64,000 nt of DNA from Mucilaginibacter sp. OK283 (GCF_900110415.1 NZ_FODR01000001.1:310001-374000); one strand, 5' to 3'. Counted from the stretch's first letter, positions 18,462-26,639 are shown. The notes: generated by a model from the letters alone, not told the origin. Translations and numbers: made by a program.

Positions 18462-19151
18462 TTATTGAACACCTGCAATGGCCTGGTTAATAACATCCAC
18501 TACTACATCCGGGTGAGACAGCATCGGCACATGGCTGCTTTTTATCTCTGTCACTTTTGCGTTCATGCGTTTCGAAACCCAACGTTGCAGATCTGGATGT
18601 ACCGTGTGGTCTTCGGTACATAAGATGTACCAGCTTGGTTTAGTTTCCCAGGTGATTTCCTTTATACACTGCTGGTCAAACAGTTGCTCGGATGGTGCAT
18701 AATGTGTAGCCCAAACAACTTTTTGCTCGTCTTCCGGAAGGTCGCCGGCAAAGAACTCGGTACCTGAAGGAAGCATCCAAACGCGACCGTCAGCCACTTC
18801 AATACGGGTGAAAATATCAGAAGGGAATTTTTGCAGTTGGCTATTAACCGTTTCGCCGGGAGCAGGTGCCACTGCGGCAATATAAACAAGCCCAACCACG
18901 CGATCATCACTTGCAGCGGCCGTAATGGTAGCTCCGCCATAAGAGTGGCCAACCAGTATAACAGGACTGCTGACGCGGCTGATCGTACGCTTAATTGCGG
19001 CGACATCATGATCAAAATTCGTCAGTCCATATTGAACAGAAATCACGTCATGCCCTTCGGCGATCAGTTTAGGAATTATTTTGTTAAAGCATGAGGCATC
19101 TGCCCAGATACCATGGCATAATACGATTGAAGGTTTTTTTGATGTGTTCAT
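18462..19151 (-). CDS. alpha/beta hydrolase (esterase-like), first of a tandem family
   Basis: 229 residues, no signal peptide. Oxyanion region IVLCHGIWADASCFNKIIP, nucleophile elbow VGHSYGG, and a C-terminal histidine in KSSHVPMLSHP with an acidic residue in CTEDHTVHPD, so the catalytic triad is complete. The fold is that of small esterase/salicylate-esterase-like hydrolases; substrate unknown. It is the last gene of a three-gene minus-strand array of paralogues (an intact copy at 19243-19938 and a broken secreted copy at 19974-20197), probably driven by the sigma-54 promoter at 20253. Confidence 0.88.
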   Translation of the reverse strand: MNTSKKPSIVLCHGIWADASCFNKIIPKLIAEGHDVISVQYGLTNFDHDVAAIKRTISRVSSPVILVGHSYGGATITAAASDDRVVGLVYIAAVAPAPGETVNSQLQKFPSDIFTRIEVADGRVWMLPSGTEFFAGDLPEDEQKVVWATHYAPSEQLFDQQCIKEITWETKPSWYILCTEDHTVHPDLQRWVSKRMNAKVTEIKSSHVPMLSHPDVVVDVINQAIAGVQ

Positions 19152-19242
19152 AATATTGATTTTTTAAAGATTAATGGATTTGCGCTTTAAGAGAAATATC
19201 CGTCAGTACGTGGATTGATTTAATGATTGAGTAGTTGATTAA

Positions 19243-19938
19243 TTATTTAGCCACGCTTGCTGCTGCTTCAATGATAACTTCGGCCACCAATTCGGGTTGT
19301 GACATGAATACCACGTGGCTGCCTTTGATCTCTGTGATTTTAGTATTGGACCGGCTGTACATGTTGCGCTGGATATCCGGGTTGATGGTTTTATCTTCAG
19401 TCGCTACACAACCCCAGCATGGTTTCGTTTTCCATGCAGCGTTGGTAATGGGGGAAGTAAAAGCTTTTCCATAAAATGCACCCTGGGAGGCGTACATGAA
19501 CGCTGCCTTTTTAGCATCGATATCACCGCAGAAGCCGTCGTGGAATTTTGATTTCTCATAATAAACAATACCATTACCATCAGGTGGCAGTATACCGCTT
19601 TCCGGCGCTGGTTCCATGGTCTGGATCCAGTGAAGGGCAGATTCACCATTATCCGGCTGGAAGGCAGCTACGTAAACCAGGGCGGTTACATTCGGATGGT
19701 TTCCTGCTTCGGTAATTACCGCCCCACCCCAGGAGTGGCCCACAAGGACAGCAGGTCCTCCTATCCTGTCAAGGACTAAATTGGCCTGACGTACATCGTC
19801 CTCCAGCGAGCTGAGCGGGTTCTGTGCAACCAATACATTAAAACCTTTACCAGTTAAAACATGGAATAATGGTTCCCAGCCTGATCCGTCTGCAAACACG
19901 CCATGTACCAGGACGATGTTTTTAATTGATGTTTTCAT
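19243..19938 (-). CDS. alpha/beta hydrolase (esterase-like), second of a tandem family
   Basis: 231 residues, about the same length and layout as the neighbour: IVLVHGVFADGSGWEPLF at the oxyanion site, VGHSWGG nucleophile elbow, ATEDKTINPDIQ carrying the acid and KGSHVVFMSQP carrying the histidine. Start at ATG 19938; no signal peptide. It lies 91 nt upstream of the first hydrolase and 35 nt downstream of the broken third copy, so the three read as one operon. Such hydrolases are often described as acting on aromatic or chlorinated esters, but nothing here fixes the substrate. Confidence 0.88.
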   Translation of the reverse strand: MKTSIKNIVLVHGVFADGSGWEPLFHVLTGKGFNVLVAQNPLSSLEDDVRQANLVLDRIGGPAVLVGHSWGGAVITEAGNHPNVTALVYVAAFQPDNGESALHWIQTMEPAPESGILPPDGNGIVYYEKSKFHDGFCGDIDAKKAAFMYASQGAFYGKAFTSPITNAAWKTKPCWGCVATEDKTINPDIQRNMYSRSNTKITEIKGSHVVFMSQPELVAEVIIEAAASVAK

Positions 19939-19973
19939 TTTTTCGAGATCTTTTGATAATTAACTCACCTGTT

Positions 19974-20197
19974 TTAATTGCCGTGTCCGCAGCTATTATT
20001 TGGTCTCAACGGCAGGATATCGAAAAGGACCCGCCATCCTGGGCCATCAGCAAGTCGCCGTGTACAAGTACCACGTTCTTTATGTGTGTTTTTTGAGCCT
20101 GAGCATTTGTTGTAATTAATGATGCAGCTGTTAATAACACGGGCAACATTAACGCCGCCATGAATCTTTTAGCAATAGTTTTGTTTTTTGCTTTCAT
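19974..20197 (-). pseudogene. truncated, frameshifted secreted alpha/beta hydrolase
   Basis: The frame starts with an export signal (ALMLPVLLTAASLITTNAQAQ) and continues HIKNVVLVHG, matching the oxyanion region of the two downstream hydrolases. It then shifts: the open frame reads DLLMAQDGG and stops, whereas the frame one step over reads LADGPGWRVLFDILP, which is the expected continuation, and stops at 19974. Everything after the first 70 residues, including the catalytic serine, is missing. It is therefore a dead first gene of the operon. Confidence 0.75.
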
Positions 20198-20252
20198 TGT
20201 TTTATAAATTGATAGATGTAGTTACAACACCTCTGCGGGTATATGTTTTTTA

Positions 20253-20269
20253 TGCACGGATGATGCCAA
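20253..20269 (-). promoter_or_regulatory. sigma-54 promoter of the hydrolase operon
   Basis: On the minus strand: TTGGCATCATCCGTGCA, with GG and GC spaced by exactly 10 nt, a perfect -24 TTGGCA and a -12 GTGCA. The transcript would start about 45 nt before the first (broken) hydrolase gene. Confidence 0.6.
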
Positions 20270-20299
20270 TGGTGCAACTTTCAATAAATCAGAGAATTA

Positions 20300-20336
20300 G
20301 CGACATTCAGCAATTCAAAACAAAGTCGCATGTCGC
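20300..20336. promoter_or_regulatory. inverted repeat, candidate enhancer of the hydrolase operon
   Basis: GCGACAT (20300-20306) and ATGTCGC (20330-20336) form a 7-bp inverted repeat with a 23-nt spacer; an extra GTCGC half-site lies next to the right arm (GTCGCATGTCGC). It sits 30-65 bp upstream of the -24 box, a plausible place for activator binding. Confidence 0.4.
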
Positions 20337-20619
20337 GAAGAGCGTTTAAGATTGATGATATATAAACAATTTAGGATCATCCAACGCAGGTGGGATAATC
20401 TTAAATTTGGAGCGTACAGAGTAGCCGCGAAAGATCGAAATAAAACTAATTCAGATAACTATAAAGCGCTTTTGCCAATCATCAGCCAAGGTTACTTGCT
20501 ATTCTACAAGGCGAAGAAATACTATCTTCAATAGATAAGAATATAAAGCAGGCGAATATGGGTGTTAGCGGAGGGGAGGGATGAATCTTGAAATTAATAT
20601 CGAAAGTATGTTGATTTAA

Positions 20620-20659
20620 AAAAAGTGACTGCTCCGGAAAATTGGAGCAGTCACTTTTT
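20620..20659. terminator. strong hairpin terminator
   Basis: AAAAAGTGACTGCTCC (20620-20635) pairs perfectly with GGAGCAGTCACTTTTT (20644-20659) around an 8-nt loop. A/T ends suit termination on either strand. No gene ends right beside it. Confidence 0.7.
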
Positions 20660-20793
20660 AAAGTTTCTACTTACTACGCATATGGAATACCGTGTGTACG
20701 GCCTTTCTTGCCCAATATGTTTGACTAGGTAGGACAGTTGTTTTTAAAATGAGTACGTGAGCAGGAAAGGGATCGCTTTTCCTAAGCAACGAG

Positions 20794-21579
20794 TCACGTG
20801 CTTTTTTTAAAAGGTGAGGCCAATAAATGGCCTACCCGATGATGTTTGTCCTGGTTGAATTCTTCAAGTCCATACTCAATTTCATGCGGTTGTTTTTTAC
20901 TCCAGGTACCAAAAATCCGGTCCCAGAAAGTAAACACATCTCCGTAGTGGGAATCCGTCTGTTTTTGTTCGGATGAATGGTGGATCTTGTGCCAGCCAGG
21001 TGTTGCAAAAACTAAACTTGCAAATCGCTCAAATCTTCGCGGAAAACGAACATTACTGTGTTGCATAATTAGCAATGGAATGGAAATTGATCCGTAAATA
21101 ACAAAGGCAGTAATAGGCAAACCGATCAATATGACACCTAAGCATTGATAAATACATTGGGAGACGATGACATCTATGGGATGAAACCTTAAGGAAGAGG
21201 AAACGTTCAAATGATTATCCGAATGATGAATACGATGGAAACGCCATAGAAACGGTATTCTATGTTGTAAATTATGTGTCAGGTAACTGCCGAAGTCGAA
21301 CAGCAAGATGCCGGTTAGCAGTTTGACCGCAAAAGGAAGTTGTATCTGATTTAATAAGCCCCAATGATTTTGGGCTGTGAGTTCAACGATCATTACCAAT
21401 ACGCTTCCGAGAATGGCATTTAAAAGGAACGAAACCAAAGAAATAGTAAAATTTCTGCCGTAATGCCTTTTTTTATTGGCCGGCGGGGTTAAATAAGGCA
21501 GCATATTTTCAATGCAGTACAACAGAATAAGCATTACAATCAGCACTATGGGCTGCAGATTCGCTAATAGATCAATCAT
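20794..21579 (-). CDS. fatty-acid hydroxylase / sterol desaturase family membrane enzyme
   Basis: 261 residues with four hydrophobic segments. The di-iron histidine clusters are all present: HNLQH (HX3H), HRIHHSDNHLN (HXXHH) and HKIHHSSEQKQTDSHYGD (HXXHH), plus RFHP between them. Members introduce hydroxyl groups or double bonds into lipids using O2; the substrate here is unknown. The gene starts 53 nt after the stop of the ECF sigma-factor gene on the same strand, which suggests co-transcription and possibly membrane-stress control. The length is ordinary for the family. Confidence 0.88.
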   Translation of the reverse strand: MIDLLANLQPIVLIVMLILLYCIENMLPYLTPPANKKRHYGRNFTISLVSFLLNAILGSVLVMIVELTAQNHWGLLNQIQLPFAVKLLTGILLFDFGSYLTHNLQHRIPFLWRFHRIHHSDNHLNVSSSLRFHPIDVIVSQCIYQCLGVILIGLPITAFVIYGSISIPLLIMQHSNVRFPRRFERFASLVFATPGWHKIHHSSEQKQTDSHYGDVFTFWDRIFGTWSKKQPHEIEYGLEEFNQDKHHRVGHLLASPFKKST

Positions 21580-21632
21580 AAGTTTATTTTAAGATGCACA
21601 TCTTCCTTAAAAAGTTCGGACGCGGCGATATT

Positions 21633-22562
21633 TTAAGAAAATTCACTTTTAACTTCACGCTCGGCATGATATAATCTTATTTCTGATAATTCATTTTTCT
21701 TTCGTAAAAATGTCATGTACGAACTAGGTGGACAATGGAGGGGAAATGCTTCACTATTGGAAAACGCTACGCGCAGTACAGTCAAATCTCCGCTTGTACT
21801 GCAAACATCTACAGTTTTGATTGAGCTGCCATGCACCAGGTCGTCCTCCATACCCCATTTGAAAATGCTGCGTCCGCTTGCCGTTTTTCCGCTTGTAAAA
21901 ACAATTTTTAAATCTTCAGCTACGTGAGAAAAAAGATCGGTAAGCAAATTTTTATCTGTGTAAGAGCCTGGGCAGATTTCCTGGTAGTAACTATTCCAAT
22001 ATTGATTAACTTTAAATGCTGACGAATCTATATCGTCCGATCGTTTCCATAAGTTTGATAACTTCTTTTTGCTGTCACTAAGCCTGCTGCGGACGGTCCC
22101 AACGGGTACGCCGGTGATAGCTGCAATTTGATCATATGAGTTGTACCCGGTAAGGTAGCGTAGCATCACCGTCTCTCTCAAATGAAGGGGTAATTCAGTC
22201 AATATGCCATATAATGCGTCCTGGTTAGCGGCTCTCTCAAATTTCGATTCAACACTGTCTTCGATCATTTTATCGCTTTCCGGCCATTCATCAACGAGGA
22301 TCGTTCGTTTTCCTTTCCGGCTCAATTGGTGGCACGAATTAATGACAATACGTTTTAGCCATGGCAGGAATGAATCTACTTGTCTTAATTGATGTCCATG
22401 CGTAAATACCGTGATCCAGGCATCCTGAACCGCGTCCTCTGCTTCGGCTGTATTCCCGCAGAGTCGTAACGCCAATGCCTGAACAAACGGATTAAATTTT
22501 TGAAACAAGAAGTTGATATTTAATTGAATTCCTTCGCGCTGATCATTCCCTTGGTTTTTCAT
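21633..22562 (-). CDS. ECF sigma factor with C-terminal NTF2/SnoaL-like domain
   Basis: 309 residues, longer than a plain ECF sigma factor (about 170-200). Residues 15-90 carry sigma region 2 (VQALALRLCGNTAEAEDAVQDAWITVFTHG with the FLPWLKRIVINSCHQ core), and residues 110-170 carry region 4 (LPLHLRETVMLRYLTGYNSYDQIAAI, GVPVGTVRSRLSDSKKKL). About 130 further residues follow, with WNSYYQEICPG…HVAEDLKIVFTSGKTASGR and HGSSIKTVDV, which look like the NTF2-like tail that controls ECF41-type sigma factors directly, without an anti-sigma factor. No anti-sigma gene is adjacent, in agreement with this. Confidence 0.85.
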   Translation of the reverse strand: MKNQGNDQREGIQLNINFLFQKFNPFVQALALRLCGNTAEAEDAVQDAWITVFTHGHQLRQVDSFLPWLKRIVINSCHQLSRKGKRTILVDEWPESDKMIEDSVESKFERAANQDALYGILTELPLHLRETVMLRYLTGYNSYDQIAAITGVPVGTVRSRLSDSKKKLSNLWKRSDDIDSSAFKVNQYWNSYYQEICPGSYTDKNLLTDLFSHVAEDLKIVFTSGKTASGRSIFKWGMEDDLVHGSSIKTVDVCSTSGDLTVLRVAFSNSEAFPLHCPPSSYMTFLRKKNELSEIRLYHAEREVKSEFS

Positions 22563-22869
22563 TGAAGCAAGTGTGTTAAAATGTAGTAGTCAAAGACATC
22601 ATTGTATTTAATATGTGAAACGCCCCTATTGATCGTCTGCAATAAAGCATTACATTGGTATAGAACCTGATTATGATTACGTTCCAAGGGTAAATCGACC
22701 CGCGTGAATTTCCGGGGGCAAAAATATTTCATCCAGGGCGTGAATGAAATGGATGATTGATAGTTTCGTATACACTTAAACGATATTCCAGTCTTTTTTT
22801 CGCCCAGAAGATTGGTGAAGTTGGGATAGCAGTAAATAAGTTGTGTAAGAAATGAAACCTTTGCGGGCC
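22563..22869. other. intergenic region upstream of the ECF sigma gene
   Basis: About 307 bp, AT-rich, between the RpiA-like gene and the sigma-factor gene, both on the minus strand. It contains an open frame of 104 codons, but with no recognisable protein pattern. It probably holds the promoter of the sigma gene; I see no clear box. Confidence 0.4.
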
Positions 22870-23559
22870 TCAAACCGGTCTTAGTATAGTTTGAATGCCC
22901 CCCGGCCCAGAAATGATCGCGCTTGTTGCCATTTGGTAAAATAAGGAATGATCAACAACGCCCGGGATCATCTTTACCGATATATTTAATTCAGGCAGTT
23001 CCGGAAATTTTTCGAAGTGAGCGTTCAAAAGATAGTTTCCATGAACGGACAATAACGGGCGATTTTCCTTGCTGCGAAGCGATAGGCTACAGCCAAAATC
23101 ATCATAGTGCGCTTCAAGCCGGTTGACCACTGACAAGTATGCGGCCGGGATAACCTCGACGACCAGTGGATAAGCTGTGGGAAGTTGTTTCGAATACTTC
23201 CCGCTGTCGCCAATCAAAATAAATTCAGATGCCATGCCGGCAAGTATTTTTTCGACTGTGTGGATCCCGGCACCACTCTTCAGGGCATTTAGTGCTGGGT
23301 CAAACGCGTCACAACCGTCAAAATAAATGTCTGCCCGCTTCAATTCTTTAAGATCCAACACTTCCAAATCCAGTTCCTTCAGTCTGGCGACGGTCTTCCC
23401 GGAAGATGAGGTCAACCTCAATGAAGCAGCAAGCGGCAGATCTGATGCGATCAGGCCCGCCAGAAAAAGAACTGTTTCGCCATCGCCCAACCCGATCGTC
23501 TGACCTTTTCTGATTAACTTAAACGCGTGATCCGCCGCCTGCTGTTTATAATTAAGCAT
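22870..23559 (-). CDS. rpiA: ribose-5-phosphate isomerase A, divergent
   Basis: 229 residues, the usual RpiA length. It would interconvert ribose-5-phosphate and ribulose-5-phosphate. The numbering lines up with E. coli RpiA, where Asp81, Asp84, Lys94 and Glu103 are catalytic: here YFDGCDAFD gives D81 and D84, LKSGAGIHTVEK gives K94 and E103. However, the normally strict motifs have drifted: GTGST becomes GDGET at 25-29, KGGGGA becomes KSGAGI, and DSSK becomes DSGK. The ending PGVVDHSLF is typical. It lies 24 nt downstream of dps on the same strand, an unusual pairing, and may be a second, specialised copy of the enzyme. Confidence 0.85.
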   Translation of the reverse strand: MLNYKQQAADHAFKLIRKGQTIGLGDGETVLFLAGLIASDLPLAASLRLTSSSGKTVARLKELDLEVLDLKELKRADIYFDGCDAFDPALNALKSGAGIHTVEKILAGMASEFILIGDSGKYSKQLPTAYPLVVEVIPAAYLSVVNRLEAHYDDFGCSLSLRSKENRPLLSVHGNYLLNAHFEKFPELPELNISVKMIPGVVDHSLFYQMATSAIISGPGGIQTILRPV

Positions 23560-23583
23560 GTTCAGTTGTTGGCAATCTTATTG

Positions 23584-24060
23584 TTACTTTTTCAAATGCG
23601 AACCGAGCATCCAGGCCATTTTTTCATGGGCTGAGATCAGACCTGTCAGGAAGTCGCTGCTACCGTAGTCTTTATACTCAGATGCAAACGTATCAATATT
23701 CGCTCTTAAAGTAAATATAATGCTTTTATGATCTTCTAACAGATTTTTTATATAAGACGCTCCCGAGTTATCACCTTCTATCTTTTCAGAAAGACGCGTA
23801 TGATCCAGGAATTCCTTCAGCGAAGCCAATGAGAAATGGCCCAGCGATCTGATGCGTTCGGCAATACTGTCAACGATTTCATCGAGTTGAGTAAATTGTT
23901 CTTCAAAAAACACATGCAGCCCGTGAAAATCGGTGCCCTCTAGATTCCAATGCGCATTTTTAGTTTTTGTGAAAAGTATAAACTCATCTGCTAATAGCTT
24001 TGATAACTCATTTACTACTTTCTGTGTGTTGGCTTCGCTGATTCCGATATTCATTTTCAT
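23584..24060 (-). CDS. dps: Dps, DNA-binding ferritin-like protein from starved cells
   Basis: 158 residues. Dps forms a 12-subunit shell that oxidises and stores iron with peroxide and shields DNA in stress. The ferroxidase ligands are in place: His37 (NAHWN), His49 (FHGLH), and Asp64/Glu68 (EIVDSIAER), with the spacing of known Dps proteins. The N-terminal tail is short and not lysine-rich, so DNA binding is uncertain. A strong sigma-54-type promoter lies just upstream (24080-24096) and the RpiA-like gene follows 24 nt downstream, so the two may be co-expressed in stress. Confidence 0.93.
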   Translation of the reverse strand: MKMNIGISEANTQKVVNELSKLLADEFILFTKTKNAHWNLEGTDFHGLHVFFEEQFTQLDEIVDSIAERIRSLGHFSLASLKEFLDHTRLSEKIEGDNSGASYIKNLLEDHKSIIFTLRANIDTFASEYKDYGSSDFLTGLISAHEKMAWMLGSHLKK

Positions 24061-24079
24061 ATATTTTTTGACCTTTTTA

Positions 24080-24096
24080 TGCTAATCGCATACCAA
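24080..24096 (-). promoter_or_regulatory. sigma-54 promoter of dps
   Basis: On the minus strand: TTGGTATGCGATTAGCA, with GG and GC spaced by 10 nt, -24 TTGGTATG and -12 TAGCA. The start site would fall about 10 nt before the dps ATG, giving a short leader. Confidence 0.55.
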
Positions 24097-24145
24097 ACAG
24101 CAACAAAATGATTATCAATCCAATAAGATTTAAATGCCCTAAAAG

Positions 24146-24194
24146 CTCATCGGCATTTCACTATTTCGCGAGTGAATTAGTGAAAATCGATGAG
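24146..24194. promoter_or_regulatory. long imperfect inverted repeat upstream of dps
   Basis: CTCATCG (24146-24152) pairs with CGATGAG (24188-24194), and inside it ATTTCACTA (24155-24163) pairs with TAGTGAAA (24178 onward) with a small bulge. It lies 50-100 bp upstream of the dps sigma-54 promoter. Its CACTA…TAGTG half-sites recur in the inverted repeat at 16784-16817, so it is a candidate site for the same activator. Confidence 0.45.
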
Positions 24195-24415
24195 TATACG
24201 TGTTATCTTTAATGATTTGTGCTCCCTCTTTACCGGGTGGATAGCCTTGCACCGTTAAGCGCCCACAGTAAATGCGCTGTTTTCCGCAGCTTTTTAACCT
24301 CCACATCCCATAAAAGGAGGCCTGTTCTTTTTAACGGTATTTCAACAAACAATTCTAAACTCGTTTCATTTCGCAGGTTTAGACCATTAAACATCTTGCA
24401 ATTGCTTAACAATCA

Positions 24416-24797
24416 ATGTTTCGTATTGGAACGCCATTTGGGTTGGTAATGGCGAAGTGTGTTAGCGCCCTTCACAAGCATAAAATGAAAAAAGATGTTC
24501 AAAATACACTGCTTAAAAACATTCAAAAGCACGTTCTTACCTTTGTGATCGATGGCCGTATCAACACGGTGATATCCGGGACCAGTAGGCAACGGCAGCG
24601 CATGGAGGAACTACTAATCAAAATGGAAGCTAACTCACTGATTTGGTATGGACTACATATCAGCAATGCATCAGTGATGTCCTGTTATGTGCGAAACTTG
24701 AAAAAAAGGGCACATTCATTTTGTGGATGGGGCTGACGGCGGATACACCAATGCGGCAAGGTGCATGAAAAATAAAATGCGTGCCAACAGGATTTAA
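24416..24797 (+). pseudogene. C-terminal remnant of a DUF3095 protein, frameshifted
   Basis: The open frame carries VIDGRINTVISGTSRQRQ, then MEANSLIWYGLHISNASVM and SCYVRNLKK, then shifts at an A7 run and stops. Dropping one A restores KKGHIHFVDGADGGYTNAARCMKNK to a stop at 24797. The pattern …VYGLHxSDxxLMTCYV…HVHFVDGADGGY is the C-terminus of DUF3095 (a family of about 390 residues related to nucleotide cyclases). Only the last 110 residues remain, so it is a truncated and frameshifted relic. The 5' limit is uncertain. Confidence 0.6.
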
Positions 24798-24827
24798 TGG
24801 TAGTCCAGGTCTGCGTTTATGATTTTA

Positions 24828-24854
24828 CAATCCCGCTCAATTCGAGCGGGATTG
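24828..24854. terminator. hairpin, probable terminator
   Basis: CAATCCCGCTC (24828-24838) pairs perfectly with GAGCGGGATTG (24844-24854) around AATTC. It lies between the DUF3095 remnant and the convergent hydrolase gene. Confidence 0.65.
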
Positions 24855-24966
24855 ATCTTACTAATATATAAATGTGGACCGGCTAAAAATGAGCAGGAAG
24901 ACCCTGCGGCTTAAGCGATAATGATTCGGCCGATTTATCAGAGTATTCATGATATCTCGAAACAAA

Positions 24967-26118
24967 TTACAGGTTAACGGTTTGCTTTCCGGAGGCTATT
25001 TCTTTAATAAATTGATTTAGGCCCTGGAAATAGTTCTTTTGATCATCGTAAAAACACATGTGGCTGCCATTGGGACAAAAGAGGTATGAACCGTTTTTTA
25101 CCTGTGATGCCATCCACTTCATGTGTTCGGGGTCCATCGTATCATACCTTGCCCCAATAGTGAGCGTCGGTACTGTAATTTTGGACAGATCGCCGTTCCT
25201 TTCCCAATGGGTTAACTTACCACTAAGCCCGAACTCACTTGGTCCCTGCATCATGCTGTAAAACGTTTGATTAAGCTTGCTGAAAGAACGTGTTAACGGT
25301 TCCGGCCATTCGGACAACCTGCAGATGTGCTTTGCATAAAAATTTGGCATTAATAGTTCCATGTAACGGGGATCGGAAAAATCTCCCCTTGATTCGATCT
25401 TCCTTATCTCGCACAATGTTTTTGGGTCAATTTGATTGGCCAGCACGTCTTTTGCATATTTATTATAGTCGGAAGCACTCGACACCATGTCAGAAATGAT
25501 CAGTGCCTTTAAGTTCTGCTGGTATTTGAGGGCGTACTCAATAGCTACGATCCCTCCCCATGAATGGCCGTAAAGGAAAAAGTTGTCCGCATTTAAATGG
25601 AGTGCCTTCCGGACCTGTTCCACTTCGGCAACGCTTCTGTTCAGATCATATACAGAAGTATCTTTCGGCACTTCTGAATTACCGGTGCCCAACTGGTCAT
25701 AATAAATTAACTCGATGCCTTCTTTCGGAAAAAAGCTTTCGAAGCACTCCAAATATTCGTGGCTCGCCCCGGGACCACCGGTTAGGAGCAGCACTTTGAT
25801 TTTGGGGTTATTGCCAATCCTTTTAGCCCAGACCTTGAAGCTGCCTTTCGTCGTTTTTATTGGTATAATCTTAATACCGCCTGTTTGAAGCCCGGTGTCG
25901 GCGCTAAAGTACTGAGCTTGCGAAACGCTACCCTGTTGGGGGCTGCAAGACGATAAGGCCATAAGCAAAGCACTAAAAACGGTGCCTGAAAGCATGCTTT
26001 TTAATTTACCGTTGAATTTTCCCGGCATTTTTGTCACCGGGTTCGAGCGCCGTCCGGGTAATGCATTTTTAAAGCGGGTTGTAGATTTTAACATAGATTG
26101 GTGATTTAATAGCTCCAT
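24967..26118 (-). CDS. proline iminopeptidase-like alpha/beta hydrolase lipoprotein (S33 family)
   Basis: 383 residues. The oxyanion motif LLTGGPGASHEYL (HGGPG type), a YYDQLGTGNSE loop, the nucleophile elbow LYGHSWGG, the acid in GARYDTMDPEHM and the histidine in CPNGSHMCFYDD give a complete triad of the proline-iminopeptidase type, with the cap domain between. Near residues 31-60 is an export signal with lipobox LSSC (SALLMALSSCSPQQ), so the mature enzyme is a lipoprotein. ATG at 26118 gives a long basic N-region; an internal ATG at 26028 would fit a normal lipoprotein signal better. The leader contains a direct repeat (AAGCCTTTCTTTAT twice). Substrate: small peptides or esters, not determinable. 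Confidence 0.85.
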   Translation of the reverse strand: MELLNHQSMLKSTTRFKNALPGRRSNPVTKMPGKFNGKLKSMLSGTVFSALLMALSSCSPQQGSVSQAQYFSADTGLQTGGIKIIPIKTTKGSFKVWAKRIGNNPKIKVLLLTGGPGASHEYLECFESFFPKEGIELIYYDQLGTGNSEVPKDTSVYDLNRSVAEVEQVRKALHLNADNFFLYGHSWGGIVAIEYALKYQQNLKALIISDMVSSASDYNKYAKDVLANQIDPKTLCEIRKIESRGDFSDPRYMELLMPNFYAKHICRLSEWPEPLTRSFSKLNQTFYSMMQGPSEFGLSGKLTHWERNGDLSKITVPTLTIGARYDTMDPEHMKWMASQVKNGSYLFCPNGSHMCFYDDQKNYFQGLNQFIKEIASGKQTVNL

Positions 26119-26639
26119 ATAAAGCCTTTCTTTATAAAGCCTTTCTTTTCGTCGGTAAAGGTAATTTTCATCTTGGGGAATGGAAATGGACGATTAGGTG
26201 TAAGGCTTGGACGAACATTACTATTTAAGGCTTAACATATCCAGAAGTGCATTGTATCAGGCTGGTCATATAATTCCCTTCACGCTCAATTCAGTATCGG
26301 CTGCCCGGCTTCTATCCTGACTTATCAAAACTTTAGACTATTTATTTTTCCAGCCCCGAACTTTTCCTCTTTGCGAGAAAAAATAAAATCCGGCTCTTCG
26401 AACTTTCATTGCATTTCGGTATCTATTCAAAGTACAGCCTCACGATTCAATTGGCGGTTAATGGTTATGCAAATACCGGCGTTCTTTAAGTTTAATAATA
26501 GTTAATGTTAGCGCCGTCTTAATTAGGCGGCGCTTTAATTGAGTTAATGGTTGTTACCAGATGTCCCGAATAACCAGCCTTCATCATGCTAATTGAGATT
26601 CCCGTACACCAAATAAATTGATCATAAATATTAAGAAAA

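Larger units (their letters stand above)
20198..20793. other. intergenic region holding sigma-54 promoter, inverted repeat and a terminator
   Basis: 600 bp without a convincing gene. A 60-codon open frame at 20352-20534 (+) has no family resemblance or ribosome-binding site and is left out. The region carries the sigma-54 promoter of the hydrolase operon, an inverted GCGACAT repeat upstream of it, and a strong hairpin at 20620-20659. Confidence 0.5.
24061..24415. other. regulatory and uncoding stretch between dps and the DUF3095 remnant
   Basis: Contains the dps promoter and the inverted repeat described separately. From about 24200 to 24415 both strands have short open frames of 60-76 codons that show no recognisable pattern. 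Probably decayed sequence. Confidence 0.35.

Noticed and set aside
20352..20534. 60-codon plus-strand frame
   Set aside because: Low-complexity basic composition, no start context, no family resemblance.
20740..20800. Hairpin with ACGTGA/TCACGT near the end of the hydroxylase gene as a terminator
   Set aside because: The stem is interrupted and overlaps the gene end; not convincing enough to list.
22559..22873. 104-codon minus-strand frame between the sigma-factor and RpiA-like genes
   Set aside because: No protein-like pattern, rich in rare runs, and it fills an expected promoter region.
24219..24449. 76-codon plus-strand frame upstream of the DUF3095 remnant
   Set aside because: Does not read as part of DUF3095 and an equally long frame exists on the other strand; probably noise.
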